Positions 35,001-44,287 of a stretch of 64,000 bases of DNA are shown one piece after another. Under the pieces are notes generated by a model. It did not search any database. It was not told where the DNA came from and saw only the letters and a list, made by a program, of their open reading frames with translations. This DNA is from Nelumbo lutea (taxonomy: Eukaryota > Streptophyta > Magnoliopsida > Proteales > Nelumbonaceae), in contig JAKGHH010000002.1 of the NCBI GenBank assembly GCA_022828595.1, positions 74,186,383 to 74,250,382 on the forward strand, read 5' to 3'. Position 1 is the first letter of the stretch. Every line of letters begins with the position of its first letter. The translations under genes were made by a program, and so were the position numbers.

Positions 35001-36689
35001 GCAACCTTCTCCATATGATCAGCAATCTTTTTTATCATTTCTCCATTTGATTGAAACCCACCTTCACTTTCTTCCTTCAAGGCTTGGATGGCTTTAGAGA
35101 TTGTTACAACTGCACCAATTTCAATCCCCGTTCTGTCCCTTCTTATTAAAGAGAGCTCAGGGATATGTCTTAGATCAATGTACCTTTTGTACTGCTCTTG
35201 TTCCTTGTAGTAGCCTACCCCTGTGTTCCCAACAACTAGTTTTACCCGGTTTCCATCTTCTTCAGTTTCCAATAGGCTCTGAAGTTCCTCAATACTGGCA
35301 GGACTGTACCAATAATAGCCATTGAAATCAGAAAGTGATTTGGACTTGATTTCCCTTTTCAAAAACTCAGGAAATGTACAAATTTCATTACTATGGCTGT
35401 AGAAGGGTAATCTACTCAAGATCTTCTCTTTATTCTCACCCTTTCTCCAAAAATTATTGAGGCCCAGGTCCTCCAAATCAACATCAGCTGCAAAGCTTTT
35501 GCAAACATCAGCAATGGGCCGATAACCAGTGCAGCGGCAGAGGTTTCCTACAATAGACTTTTCAGCTTCTGATACTGTAAGCTTGGAGAAACCAGGAGGT
35601 GGGTCTGGCCCTGGGGTCTTCTCAGAATTTACTAGAGCTGAGAAGAGAGACATGCACATGCCTGGAGTACAAAAGCCACACTGAGAAGCATGAAAACCAG
35701 CAAACCTTTGGTGGATTGGGTGGAATCCATCTTTGCTGTTTCCAAGACCTTCTGTTGTTGTAATAGAACATCCTTGTAAACTGCAAAGAAGTGTCAGACA
35801 TGAGTTCACTGTGAAGTCCTCAACTTTTTCAAGCAGAGGATCATACTTTGACAGAAGAACCACGCAAACACCACAACCTCCTGCAACGAAAAATCCAAAC
35901 TGAATATTAGATGCAAGTTTTGTTCTCCAATCAGTCTAAGGAGACCTATATGATGGAAGATTCTCTTATCTTCTAAACAACTGAAAAAAAGGATGTTGTC
36001 AAATCATAATCTCCAAAAATAAAACAGAGTAGTAGTAATGAATTCAGTAAGAATCCAAACCTTAAACAAGAAATTCAACACCAAATACCACAGACCACAG
36101 ACACAGTCCAACAGTATGAAGAGAAGCAACAATAAAATTATGTATCCAATGTTAAAGAGCATCCGATTTCAAGCAGATGCCACAGAAGCCAAAACTAACT
36201 ACTACATTAAAAACAACTAAATAAATAGACAAGCTCATTTTCCAAAGCAGGAAAAACAATCAAAATCCATAAACCCATTTCCACAAAACGAAAAGAAGCT
36301 CAAAATGCACAGGACCCACTATCAAGAACCTTCTCAATATGCTAAAGAAGCCAGGTAAACAAAGCCTACTTCTACAACACCTAATCAAACAGTTATATCC
36401 ATTCTGTCAAAGAAAAAAATGAAACCACATAGAAGCCCAAAATTCCGTATTAATGAAACCTTCAGAAACCAACCCGAAGCATCAAATAACAAGAAACAAT
36501 AAAACTTTGGGGAGAAACCAAGGAAGAAATTCGGCAAACCAACTTACCTTCTCCACAACCAAGCTTAGCACCTCTATAACGTGTATGACAACGTAAGAAC
36601 TCAAGCAACGTAGTTGAAGGATCAACTCTAGAGAGCTCGAATCTCTCTCCATTAACAGCAAATATCAGCTTTTCCTCTGCTCCATCCAT
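16807..36689 (-). CDS. AO: Aldehyde oxidase (Mo-flavoprotein), 10 exons, intact
   Basis: Plant aldehyde oxidase, probably cytosolic, oxidising aldehydes to acids; family members act on abscisic aldehyde or indole-3-acetaldehyde. The exons are 36548-36689, 34204-35880, 31677-31936, 31343-31552, 29495-29713, 26865-27830, 21851-21946, 19779-19877, 19138-19327 and 16807-17024. All nine introns are GT-AG, the phases match, and the 4077 nt encode 1358 residues, the usual family length. Visible features are the N-terminal 2Fe-2S cysteines (C45, C50, C53, C75), the second 2Fe-2S cluster (C115, C118, C162, C164), the FAD motif [11 protein letters not shown] (263-273) with TASLGGN (348-354), and the Mo domain with Q769, GGGFGGK (824-830), R940 and the catalytic-type Glu1290 in GEPP. 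The start is the first ATG fitting the family N-terminus ([20 protein letters not shown]). Substrate cannot be decided from sequence. Xanthine dehydrogenase is less likely because the substrate-pocket motif is [10 protein letters not shown], as in plant aldehyde oxidases. Confidence 0.95.
17025..17704. other. Intron 9, 3' part
   Basis: Intron sequence between exon 10 and the LINE fragment. T runs at 17108-17130; no other feature recognised. Confidence 0.5.
17705..18720 (-). pseudogene. LINE fragment in intron 9
   Basis: A T-rich tract at 17708-17720 (poly(A) on the minus strand) precedes a minus frame (17884-18123) reading [20 protein letters not shown] and [20 protein letters not shown], the RNase H-like domain found at the end of plant LINEs. 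Further up, 18453-18647 reads [20 protein letters not shown], a zf-RVT/linker region. It lies wholly inside intron 9 and on the gene's own strand. Confidence 0.72.
19138..19327 (-). CDS. AO: Aldehyde oxidase exon 9
   Basis: Residues 1224-1287 ([17 protein letters not shown] ... [19 protein letters not shown]). Acceptor gcacag|ATTGAAG, donor AAAG|gtaaat in phase 1. Confidence 0.92.
19779..19877 (-). CDS. AO: Aldehyde oxidase exon 8
   Basis: Residues 1191-1223 ([20 protein letters not shown], then [13 protein letters not shown]). Acceptor atcacag|GTGGAG, donor CAG|gtttgt. Too short to show as an open frame of its own; found by matching the conserved protein block. Confidence 0.92.
19878..20500. 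other. Intron 7, 3' part
   Basis: Ordinary AT-rich intron sequence between exon 8 and the LTR-like segment. Nothing recognised. Confidence 0.5.
20500..21300 (+). mobile_element. LTR-like segment in intron 7
   Basis: The stretch from TGTTTGTAGAGCTGATAGG (about 20501) to 20826 has LTR-like composition, and is followed by TTGGTATAAGAAC, a variant of the tRNA-iMet primer site TTGGTATCAGAGC. About 450 bases of possible leader follow. No second LTR or coding part was found, so it would be a partial element. Confidence 0.4.
21366..21403 (+). other. G-quadruplex-prone G tracts in intron 7
   Basis: Six runs of four to six G (21366-71, 73-77, 79-83, 85-89, 91-94, 99-103) separated by one to four bases. 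The G-rich strand is the template strand of the aldehyde oxidase gene. Confidence 0.8.
21851..21946 (-). CDS. AO: Aldehyde oxidase exon 7
   Basis: Residues 1159-1190 ([20 protein letters not shown]...GAAVSE). Acceptor ttgcag|GCAAAT, donor GAG|gtgagt. It is separated from exon 6 by the 4.9-kb intron that carries the gypsy element. Confidence 0.93.
21947..22566. other. Intron 6, 5' part before the gypsy element
   Basis: Intron sequence between exon 7 and the gypsy element. No feature recognised. Confidence 0.5.
22572..22845 (-). repeat. 3' LTR of the intron 6 gypsy element
   Basis: 274 bp. The same ends as the 5' LTR are kept (TGATAAGC ... GGGCCTAACA on the plus strand), but about 100 bases after TGATAAGC are missing. 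The purine tract lies at 22846-22862 on the minus strand. Confidence 0.86.
22860..23168 (-). pseudogene. Gypsy integrase C-terminus with chromodomain
   Basis: The minus frame reads [20 protein letters not shown], then [20 protein letters not shown] and [16 protein letters not shown]. The W...ATWE pattern is the chromodomain that marks the chromovirus branch of gypsy elements. Confidence 0.88.
23333..24021 (-). pseudogene. Gypsy integrase remnant
   Basis: At 23960-24020 one minus frame reads [14 protein letters not shown], the C-x2-C half of the integrase zinc finger. After a frameshift the core follows: [54 protein letters not shown] and [21 protein letters not shown] and E positions of the DDE core are visible. 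Frameshifts make it non-functional. Confidence 0.9.
24022..25376 (-). mobile_element. Family X LTR (copy X2) inside the gypsy element
   Basis: The right end CCGCCCTCATCA (25376) and the block GCTAAGTACCTCGTCA (about 24056) match family X. It contains a GAGGTGCCGAGCTGCCT-type minisatellite (24190-24420) and a GCCAGGTCGCGCC-type array (24840-25255). Its left end is degenerate. No target duplication is seen, and it sits between gag and integrase where protease-RT-RNase H should be. Confidence 0.75.
25377..25995 (-). pseudogene. Gypsy gag remnant
   Basis: The minus frame starts near [20 protein letters not shown], with a coiled-coil-like stretch, then [20 protein letters not shown] and [13 protein letters not shown]. 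After a frameshift near 25510 it continues [20 protein letters not shown] and [15 protein letters not shown], the typical retrotransposon gag domain. It is cut at 25376 by the family X LTR. Confidence 0.88.
25998..26009 (-). other. Primer-binding site (tRNA-iMet type)
   Basis: TGGTATCAGAGC on the minus strand, two bases from the 5' LTR end; the standard initiator-Met primer site. Confidence 0.85.
26012..26383 (-). repeat. 5' LTR of the intron 6 gypsy element
   Basis: 372 bp. It matches the 3' LTR closely over CATTCGTAAATGGGCCTATA and onward, but carries about 100 extra bases next to the primer site, including a GA repeat at 26095-26115. Confidence 0.88.
26389..26864. other. Intron 6, after the gypsy element
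   Basis: Intron sequence next to exon 6. Nothing recognised. Confidence 0.5.
26865..27830 (-). CDS. AO: Aldehyde oxidase exon 6
   Basis: Residues 837-1158 (322 codons): the body of the Mo domain, with [11 protein letters not shown] around R940, [15 protein letters not shown] from about 1059, and [15 protein letters not shown] from about 1109. Acceptor ttctag|GTTGCT, donor CAG|gtgatt. Confidence 0.94.
27831..29494. other. Intron 5
   Basis: 1.66 kb with no clear gene. A stretch at 28610-28800 has a T-rich start and LINE-like wording, and there is a T run at 29032-29046. Neither could be assigned. Confidence 0.4.
29495..29713 (-). CDS. AO: Aldehyde oxidase exon 5
   Basis: Residues 764-836. 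Contains [14 protein letters not shown], whose Q769 aligns with the Mo-site glutamine of the xanthine oxidase family, and GGGFGGK (824-830). Acceptor tggtag|ATAAAA, donor CCT|gtaagt. Confidence 0.93.
29800..30460 (-). pseudogene. Ty1/copia RNase H relic in intron 4
   Basis: On the minus strand, 30230-30450 reads [20 protein letters not shown], stop, [20 protein letters not shown] and [13 protein letters not shown]: the RNase H end of a copia polyprotein with an in-frame TAG. A purine-rich GAGGGGGTGATG follows near 30135, where the 3' LTR would begin; the LTR-like part probably runs to about 29800. Same strand as the gene. Confidence 0.78.
30461..31342. other. Intron 4, 5' part
   Basis: No recognised feature between the copia relic and exon 4. 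Confidence 0.4.
31343..31552 (-). CDS. AO: Aldehyde oxidase exon 4
   Basis: Residues 694-763, from [20 protein letters not shown] to DHKILSAE. Acceptor tgtag|GTTGCA, donor GAG|gtttat, exactly 70 codons. Confidence 0.92.
31677..31936 (-). CDS. AO: Aldehyde oxidase exon 3
   Basis: Residues 607-693, the start of the Mo-binding domain ([20 protein letters not shown]). Acceptor ctttag|GTGAGG, donor GTG|gtaata, leaving phase 0. Confidence 0.93.
31937..33129. other. Intron 2, 3' part
   Basis: AT-rich, with short repeats of TTTCTAGTTTTGCC between 32680 and 32890. No gene. Confidence 0.4.
33130..33660 (+). repeat. Possible copia-type LTR fragment in intron 2
   Basis: Composition and wording (GTTAGGGTTTGGTTCTCTTG; GTGGATTTCTTCTCC; AACCACATAAATCTCTCTG) are those of the R/U5 part of plant copia LTRs. 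No partner LTR or primer site was found. Confidence 0.4.
33661..34203. other. Intron 2, 5' part
   Basis: Contains a GC-richer block (33720-34020) of CCCC/GGGG words like those in degenerate hAT-type MITEs. Ends and target duplication could not be found. Confidence 0.3.
34204..35880 (-). CDS. AO: Aldehyde oxidase exon 2
   Basis: Largest exon (1677 nt, residues 48-607). It completes the first 2Fe-2S cluster (C50, C53, C75), then holds the second cluster (C115, C118, C162, C164), the FAD-binding domain (about 235-540) and the linker to the Mo domain ([17 protein letters not shown]). The acceptor is ttgcag|GAGG and the donor TCCG|gtctgt. Confidence 0.94.
35881..36547. other. Intron 1
   Basis: 667 bases of A-rich intron. 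No element recognised. Confidence 0.6.
36548..36689 (-). CDS. AO: Aldehyde oxidase exon 1
   Basis: Encodes residues 1-47 plus the first base of codon 48: the start of the 2Fe-2S ferredoxin-like domain, with C45. The donor is GAG AAG|gtaagtt in phase 1. Confidence 0.93.
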
Positions 36690-36840
36690 TTCTGGGTAGG
36701 AGTGTAGTCGAGGATAGAGCTTCGTCCTCGACTTGAAATTGAACTCGTTCGTCCAGGAAAAACCAACCAAACGACAAAATAATTTTAAGAAATAATAGAC
36801 GACCAAACTACCAAACTTTTTCAATGAAGCCAGATTAAAC
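36690..36840 (-). promoter_or_regulatory. 5' leader of aldehyde oxidase
   Basis: Sequence just upstream of the ATG. It is conserved, with changes, at the two relic copies (4150-4258 and 47140-47345), which argues that it is part of the transcribed unit or core promoter. The frame upstream of the ATG is open back to 36824, but the family N-terminus begins at the ATG used here. Confidence 0.5.
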
Positions 36841-37914
36841 GATTTGTGGACGTAAAGTCAGCAGATACGTCACCGTGACAAAGTCACAAAGTGATTATGC
36901 TTTGCACGTGTTAATTATAAACGATGATAATTATAGTAATAATATATCAAAATTTTTTATAAATATGTATTTTTTATTTTTTGTTTTTATTATTAATTAG
37001 ATGCGGATTGTGATCCAAATTTAATTACATAAACATCTGTTCCAAATATATGATAATCGGATCGAGTTAGTGAAGTTTCAACTATCATTATCTGATTGGC
37101 TAGAATTTTCTTCTTTTATAATGTTTTATCTTTTTGGTGTATCTTTTTTTTTTGTATTCATTTATCAAATAATTATAAGATTTAAATAAAAGGAATTGAA
37201 TGAGGTGAAAAGTACTAACTCAATTTACAATTTAAATGTCACAATTAAATAGGGAGTAATTCAAAAATAAGTATTTTAGTCAAAAGAAAGTTATACAAAT
37301 TATTCATAATTTTAATAGTAGTATAGATATAGAATTATAGATGCATTCAATTTTTTGAATAGTTTTTTTTTGTGTATAAAAATAATTATGATATGTCACA
37401 CTTTTTGTTTAATATGATACTTATATGATATTATATATGTGCATCAATGTTTTTTTTTTGCAAAATTTATGTATTTTTATATTTTATTAATTTTATTCTT
37501 TATTTATGACATTAAATGTTAATACATTTGACCCAAAAGTTGAAAGATCTTTGCTAAAAAATAAAATAATTTCATTTTTGGTCAGTTCTAAATTATGTAT
37601 TTCATTTTCATTATTAATAAAAATAATTCTTGTTTATTGCACATATTTTCTTTTAAATTTGATTAATAAAAATATCATTAATGTGTCTATTTTTTCTATA
37701 TTTTTGTAATTTTATATATTTATTTATATTTTAAAAAATTTATTAGCTAACTATGATTTCATAGGTTTATCAATTTGACTCGGATCGTTGAATTGCTTAG
37801 CCACCACTTGGATAAAGAATGGTTTTGTTTTTGAGTAAGTTTTAAAATAAATGGGTTTATATTGTTAAAAATATTGATATAAATCTAATTAGTATCATAA
37901 CTTAAATATATGAT
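36841..37914. promoter_or_regulatory. Proximal upstream region of aldehyde oxidase
   Basis: Very AT-rich. Contains the CACGTG box (36905) and a small block at 37190-37230 (TTGAATGAGGTGAAAAGTA) that also occurs at 57-75. No other gene. Confidence 0.45.
36905..36910. promoter_or_regulatory. G-box / ABRE-type CACGTG
   Basis: Palindromic CACGTG about 215 bases upstream of the aldehyde oxidase ATG, next to a TATA-like AT stretch (36911-36922). This motif class binds bZIP/bHLH factors and is common in ABA- or light-responsive promoters. Function here is inferred from position only. Confidence 0.35.
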
Positions 37915-39918
37915 TTAATAAAAGAAAATGAGAGTTAATACCTTAAGTATAAGATGGGGATTAAATGAGATGAAAAATAATAATAAAAGTTGCATTTTCA
38001 ATCCTTATAATTGGGAATGGACTAAGTACATAAACAAATATGAGCATTTTAATAGCTATTAAAGTTGGCATTAAAACTGTAATAAAATAACCTTTATACC
38101 CTCTCTCAAACAAAGAAATAGAGGGCAATTTTAGTCCAAAAAAGCTTCTACTCTGCATCCACACTTTTATATATAGTATAGATTATTATTATCGTATAGA
38201 GGAATTTGGGATTCTAAGATGTGGATAGGGTTATCATTTCAGCTTGCCCCGAAAATGCTCGGGCTTGGGCCTTAGTTTTGTATTAAGGCATGGGCTCGGG
38301 TCCGTTTCAGGCCAGCAAATTTCAAGATAGGGTCGGGCTTGGGCCTAGCTAATACTTTAACTTTAAGCTTAGGGCTGGTCCAGTTCACATATGTTATTTT
38401 ATGTTATATACTTTATATAGATATTATAACATGACACTTATAGTATATTTTGTATAAAATATAAAACATTATATAATGAATAAAATAAATTTATATGCAT
38501 ATTATATGTTTTTTTGGGGTACTTATATTATATGCTATTTAGTATACAAATATTACATTAGCATGTTTTATGCACGTGCACAAAAGTATTAACAATAAGG
38601 ACATGATGTTTGGTTTTAACTTTTATGACTGGAATAGAACCAAGGCAAATATCTATTTTATATATAAAAAGATGTAGTCCCAAAATCATGCATAACTTGA
38701 CCTCAAGCTTATCTTTCAGGCCCAGACCCAACCCTTAAAGTAAGTGTAAATCTCAGCCCAACCCAACCCATGATTCACCCCTACTTGGGCACGTAAAATT
38801 ACCATTTTGCTTTCATAGGTGGGAATAAGTGAAACTCGGTTTCTTATTTCAATAATGGTTGGTGTGGTTATATCCATTCAATTCCTTCTACATATTTTCT
38901 GAAACCTAACCTCCTATAATTTACAGCTGTTTTACTTAATTGGACTGTTTGTATTCCCAAAGGAAAATGGTCACTTGTCCTCATAAAACAAGTGGAAAAT
39001 GGAAAAGAGCATTAGTTCAGGTTTTTCTTTTCTTTTTTTTTTAATTTTAATTTCAAAAATACCCCTAATAATGCTCATGTCATGTGCACTCCACACCTTC
39101 TCTAGACCAAATTATTATGTGGGGGAGGGCTTTATTTCTAATAAAAAGTACTAAGGGATATTTCTGGAATAATAAATGCCCTTTCACATTCTCCAATAGT
39201 TTTAATTTTTAAAAGGTCACTTGACCATTTCTGGACAAAAACATTTATGATTCCCAACAGGTTAATGTTAAATTGGTTGTAACCTATAGGGGTGTTTTAG
39301 TAATATGTAAACTAGAAGTTATGTTCTACTAAATATTAAAATGACTTAAGACATACCTTGAATTTTTCCATTTAACTTAAATATACCTTGTAAACTAACC
39401 TCACTAAACTTAAATATACCTTTCATTATTAAAATGTTAAGAACTGTTAACAAATAACATCACAATTTTCAAAAATCCCGTTTTGCCCCTTTATGAGTCT
39501 ATGCCCTATTAAATGACTGATATTGTGTGATTGAACCCCACCTGTTTGACGAAATAATTGAACGGGTCAGTCCAGAAAACCACTCCCCCTATTTCAAGGT
39601 AGAAGACAATGTGGTCTCTCTCTTTCTCAGAAAACCACTCCCCCCTACCTACTGAATTGTAACAAAAATGGTAAAGGTCTTTGAGAGTTAAAAGCCTGAT
39701 ACGCCAAAGCTCATTACCCCATTGAAGGTCGAACAAAACAGACTTTGGACCTTTGATATTTGAACGATTGGATCTTTATAGATAATATATCAAAAGAAGA
39801 AAGCTTCCAATAGAGGGGTCTCTCGGTTTATGAAAAGAATTGATTTAATGGTGTTTCTGAGAAAACTTCTTTCTATAAAACTCCTATGCCACAACTAGTA
39901 GGAAAGGAATGGCTTCTG
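37915..39918. repeat. Upstream segment duplicated at window start
   Basis: Collinear with 1-1006. The extra DNA at about 38040-38870 includes a GC-richer, hAT-MITE-like part with CGGGCTTGGGCC words. The blocks after 38870 follow 120-1006 in order. Confidence 0.75.
38213..38798. mobile_element. Degenerate hAT-like MITE
   Basis: The ends TAGGGTTATCATTTC and (inverted) TAGGGGTGAATCATGG are similar, with CGGGCTTGGG and CCCAACCC words just inside and an AT-rich centre, as in the clear hAT MITEs. No matching 8-bp duplication was found. Confidence 0.4.
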
Positions 39919-40480
39919 CAAATACAAACATGAAATCAATAAATAAAACCAAAACGTAATGCACAGAACCAAGAAAGAATAAGATACTCCAATAGGGAAA
40001 ATGACTGGATTGCCTATTAAAATTGAATTAATAGATCTTTCAAATTCGAAGTGGGTCTAAAAGCTGCAACCAAACTATACAAGGTGGGAAGGACTAAACT
40101 TTGGAAGTAAAGAAGCTGAGGCTGATTAGGTTCAAGAATCTCTTGTCGATGCAATCAGATTGTGATGAAGAACCACCAATTTGCAGGTTGGTGTCTCAAG
40201 GTAGAAACAATCCTGTTTCACGTTATAAAGAAGGGCAAGGATTTCTTTTTGTTGAAACTGTCAAAAAGTAGGGTGAGAAGGTACATTTAACTATTTAAGT
40301 CTAATTGAATATACAAGAGAAAAAAGTAGGGCAAAGATTTCTTCTCGTTAGAGGTTGGTATAGTCAATTATCAGGACCAAGCAGCTGAGTATTACTCATA
40401 AGAGAAAATCTTTCTTCTCTTGTAGTTGACTACTAGGCGAAGCTCAACCTCAACTGTTACCTTTCTCGTTCCAGTATTAC
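39919..40480. other. Spacer
   Basis: No gene or repeat recognised. Confidence 0.4.
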
Positions 40481-41291
40481 TCAAGAAGGATATCAATGTC
40501 GATGGATTTCCTTTCTGGTTCCAGTTGAAGAGTTATATTGGCCTAATCTTCGAGTTAAAGGAGGGGCATAATGAGTCATTTTAAAAATATATAAGGTTAT
40601 TTTGGACTTTCAGCTTGGTCTGAAACACGTCTGACCGCATTTAGTGCCTAGCCCACGTCTTACCAATTCAGATCTGAAAATTCATTTTGGATCATCTATT
40701 CAAATCATCTAGTTGTAATAGTCGGGCCAGGTATCACACTGGCATCACTTAGTAAATTTAAGGTGTCTGAAACCTGAAAAGAGGCATAGATGCTTTTCTA
40801 CTTTTTAGATGATCTGAATCCATAAGTTTATTTGTGTTGGATCAACCCTTTACCATCTAAAATTTACTGATTTTACTATTTTACCCCTAAAACATACTAT
40901 TTGGAAATGTTGAATTCAATTTGCATTATCTCATAAAAAATAATTTTCAACCTCAAAATAATATTGAAACAATACAAATAAAAAATAATAAATTAATAAT
41001 TACTAATTAATAAATGAAACAATTAAAACTAAAAAATTAATGACTATAAAAATATTAAAATAATTAATAATTTACACAAATAAAAAATAAAATAATTTTT
41101 AAAAATTAATGACATAATTAAAAATTATTAGTTAATAAAAATAATCAATAAATAATAAATAACACAAATAAATTTAATAAAAATAATTAATGTTTAATAA
41201 AAAATATTAAAATAATTAATAAAAGTATTATTATTATTCACCGAACCATCGTTGTTGCATGTTGTAGCGGCGATGTCGGTGGTGGGAAGAC

Positions 41292-41347
<56 letters not shown>
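41292..41347. repeat. (GA)n microsatellite
   Basis: About 28 GA units, with a second shorter run at 41460-41480. Source of the long Ser-Leu frames on the minus strand, which are not genes. Confidence 0.9.
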
Positions 41348-41350
<3 letters not shown>

Positions 41351-41934
41351 CTGCAAGTTGCAGCGGCGGTGGCGGGAAGTGGGAAGACAATGAGATAGAG
41401 AGACCTGTCGCTGCAAGTTGCAGCAACGGTGGCGGGAAGACAGGGGGGGGAGAGCGAGCAAGAGAGAGAGAGAGAGAGAGTCTGACTACGTAAGAAGACA
41501 GGGGTAGCGTGCATCATTTCCAAAATATTGTAAGGGCAGCTTCGACCTTGCACCGGCTCTAAGCACATTAAGAGCTGGTCCAAGGTCTATTATTTTCAGA
41601 TCTGAAAATAAGATTCAGGTCAAGTTTAAGAGGTAAAACCAAACTAGTGTGAGGATCTGAAAAGCATCATTTTCAGATTCAGACCTCTGAAAGTGCAATC
41701 AAATGACCCCTAAATGCAGTCAGACGTGTTTCAGACCAAGCTGAAAGTCCAAAATAACCTTATATATTTTTAAAATGACTCATTATGCCCCTCTTTTAAC
41801 TCGAAGATTAGGCCAATATAACTCTTCAATTGGAACGAGAAAGGAAATGCATCAACGTTGATATCCATTTTGATATTTTTTGGCATTGTTCCTCTTCTCC
41901 ACTTGACACAGTGGTGACAAGCTTCTTCCTTTGG

Positions 41935-41938
<4 letters not shown>

Positions 41939-41967
<29 letters not shown>
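41939..41967. repeat. (CT)n microsatellite
   Basis: About 14 CT units in a pyrimidine-rich region. Confidence 0.85.
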
Positions 41968-41971
<4 letters not shown>

Positions 41972-43045
41972 TCTATTCTTTCTTCATCATCATCTTCTTC
42001 TTCTCCCTCCTCGATGTTCTCTACATCATCTGCTTCACATCATCGCTGCTACAACTCCTAGTAGTGGCAGTGTCACCCGTGCCTAGTCTCTCTCTTTCCC
42101 ATTTCTTATTCTTCTTCCCTTTGTTTTCCATCTCTCTCATTCTCTTTCTTTTCTTCCCTTTTTCAAACTCCCCTGTTCTTGTCCTCACTGCTCCCTTGTT
42201 CATCACTACCGCTCTTCTATCACTACAACTCTTTGGTTTCATCTTGGACTTCTACTAGCTGGTCAAGCGCTATGATAGGTTTCAATCACCCTCGAGAAAC
42301 TCAATGGAGTCTAAGCCCTTCATGAGGAGAGTCCAAAACCTCATTTGATCAACCAATACAATGATTTAGTGTTTTGTTCCTATCGTCATCAATGATTGAC
42401 ACCATCTCTAAACCTACATCACATTAGCATTTCTTGCGAATTCTCAAATCCTAGTTAGACAAGTGCAGAAGAAATAATGATTTCATCTTCATCAATTATC
42501 TCCCTCGTTGCAGCATAGAAACACCAATGGCTTTATCTACATCAACTATCTCCCATTCCAGTAGATCCCATTCCTTGGCCACACTACAAATCTGGTAATC
42601 TTCAAAACTTATCGACATATTTTGAGTTTTGGTGCAACCGTATAACGTCATTAATGAGAACCGGGTGATAGCACTACAGTGAACTCGATTTTATTATTGT
42701 CAATGTTATATGATTTCTTTGCTAATTTTTTTGTGTGAATCCATTCAATTGTTGGTGGTGATTGAGGTCAGAGACAATGGTGAAACTCCCCGTGGGGCTA
42801 TCCTCTATGAGACTACTAAAATCGAAATGACCAAATAGTATGTTTTAGGGGTAAAATAGTAAAATTAGGGAATTTTAGATGTTAAAGGATACATCCAACA
42901 CAAACAACCTTATCTATTTGGAGCCTCTGAAAAGTAAAAGCATCTATGTTGCTTTTCAAATTTTAATCATAAATAATATCATTTTAACTTTTACATATTT
43001 CAGATTTCAAATTTATCAAATGCCACCTAAGTGACACCGAGCTTA

Positions 43046-44188
43046 ATTGTCATAACTAGTTGATTATTAGCTTTTACACAATCAACTACTAAGTATGGCC
43101 CAACCTTATATCACTTAAGTAGTTGACTCTTAGGATTTGGGAGTCAATTTCTTAGGTTACCAATCTTAGAATTGACATATTTTTGTCCAAAATAGAGTTT
43201 GGAAAAAACCTATTGACTTTTTTTTTTTAACTTAACCATTAGTCTCTAAGGTTTTGGTAGAACCAAGGTAAGATAGAGTTAAACCCATAGTTGTGCTTCT
43301 TGCAAATTGATTACATCATGTCTAAATAAAATGAAACAATCTTGAAAACACTAGAACTTGATATCTCCTTCTTGTTCATAAGAGTAGTTTTCCATTCCTT
43401 GGATATGCTTTAATCTATCCAAGGGAATAGTCAGTATATCTATACACTTATATTTCATATCATTAACACTCTTAACGAGTTTTTATCATCAAAATACATA
43501 GGGTAAACAATCTCCTTGTTTATGATGATGATAAATCATTAACATATGCATATGGGGAGTGTAGATTAGCTCCCCTTGTCAATATGCTATTTCTCATGAC
43601 ATAGATAAATGCAATAATTAGGGAAATCATCAATATTTGATCATTCAAGCAACACCGTTAATGTATAGATATTATAGTACCATTTATTTCAAATCTCTCA
43701 TTGTTTCATGAAAGTATAGATGTATTCCTAATACATTTTGGATCTCCCCTATTTTAAGTAATAGATGCACTTTTAGATTTAGAAGAGTTTTTGTCTTTTC
43801 TCTCCCCCTTTATGTGTTAAAAGAAGCATGCGTTGCTTACTTAAACATATGAGCATTTTCCAACACTTTTCTTCTTTCCAACATTTTTCTCTCCCACTTT
43901 CATCACATTACCATTTTTCAAACAATCACATATTTTTTCCCCTTTTGATATCATTTAAAAGGAATGAGAAGATGGGAAAAGCAACTGAGCAACACATTGA
44001 TAGGCAATGAAAGCATCAAAACACATAGATATACCAATATCATTAGGTAAGAGTTGATTAAGTTGGCATGAGTAACAAGTTAATCAAATAGCAATTTATC
44101 CAAGTAAGATGGATGGATCATCAAAAGACATTCTTAATAATGCAAACTATCATTTCTTTTTACTTTGAAGAGAAAGATATTACAACAA

Positions 44189-44287
<99 letters not shown>

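Larger units (their letters stand above)
40490..43045. mobile_element. Two interleaved inverted-repeat pairs (MULE-like?)
   Basis: Pair 1: 40490-40645 inverted against 41705-41870 (for example TTGGCCTAATCTTCGAGTTA in one and its complement in the other). Pair 2: 40735-40905 inverted against 42825-43045 (TTACCCCTAAAACATACTAT and complement). The arms interleave, left1-left2-right1-right2. Between them lie AT-rich DNA, a GA microsatellite and a CT microsatellite. No transposase frame was seen. Confidence 0.65.

Noticed and set aside
41194..41583. Ser-Leu-rich 129-aa frame on the minus strand
   Set aside because: Translation of the GA microsatellite.
42021..42258. Lys/Arg/Glu-rich minus frame and Ser/Phe-rich plus frame
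   Set aside because: Produced by a pyrimidine-rich CT tract; composition bias only.
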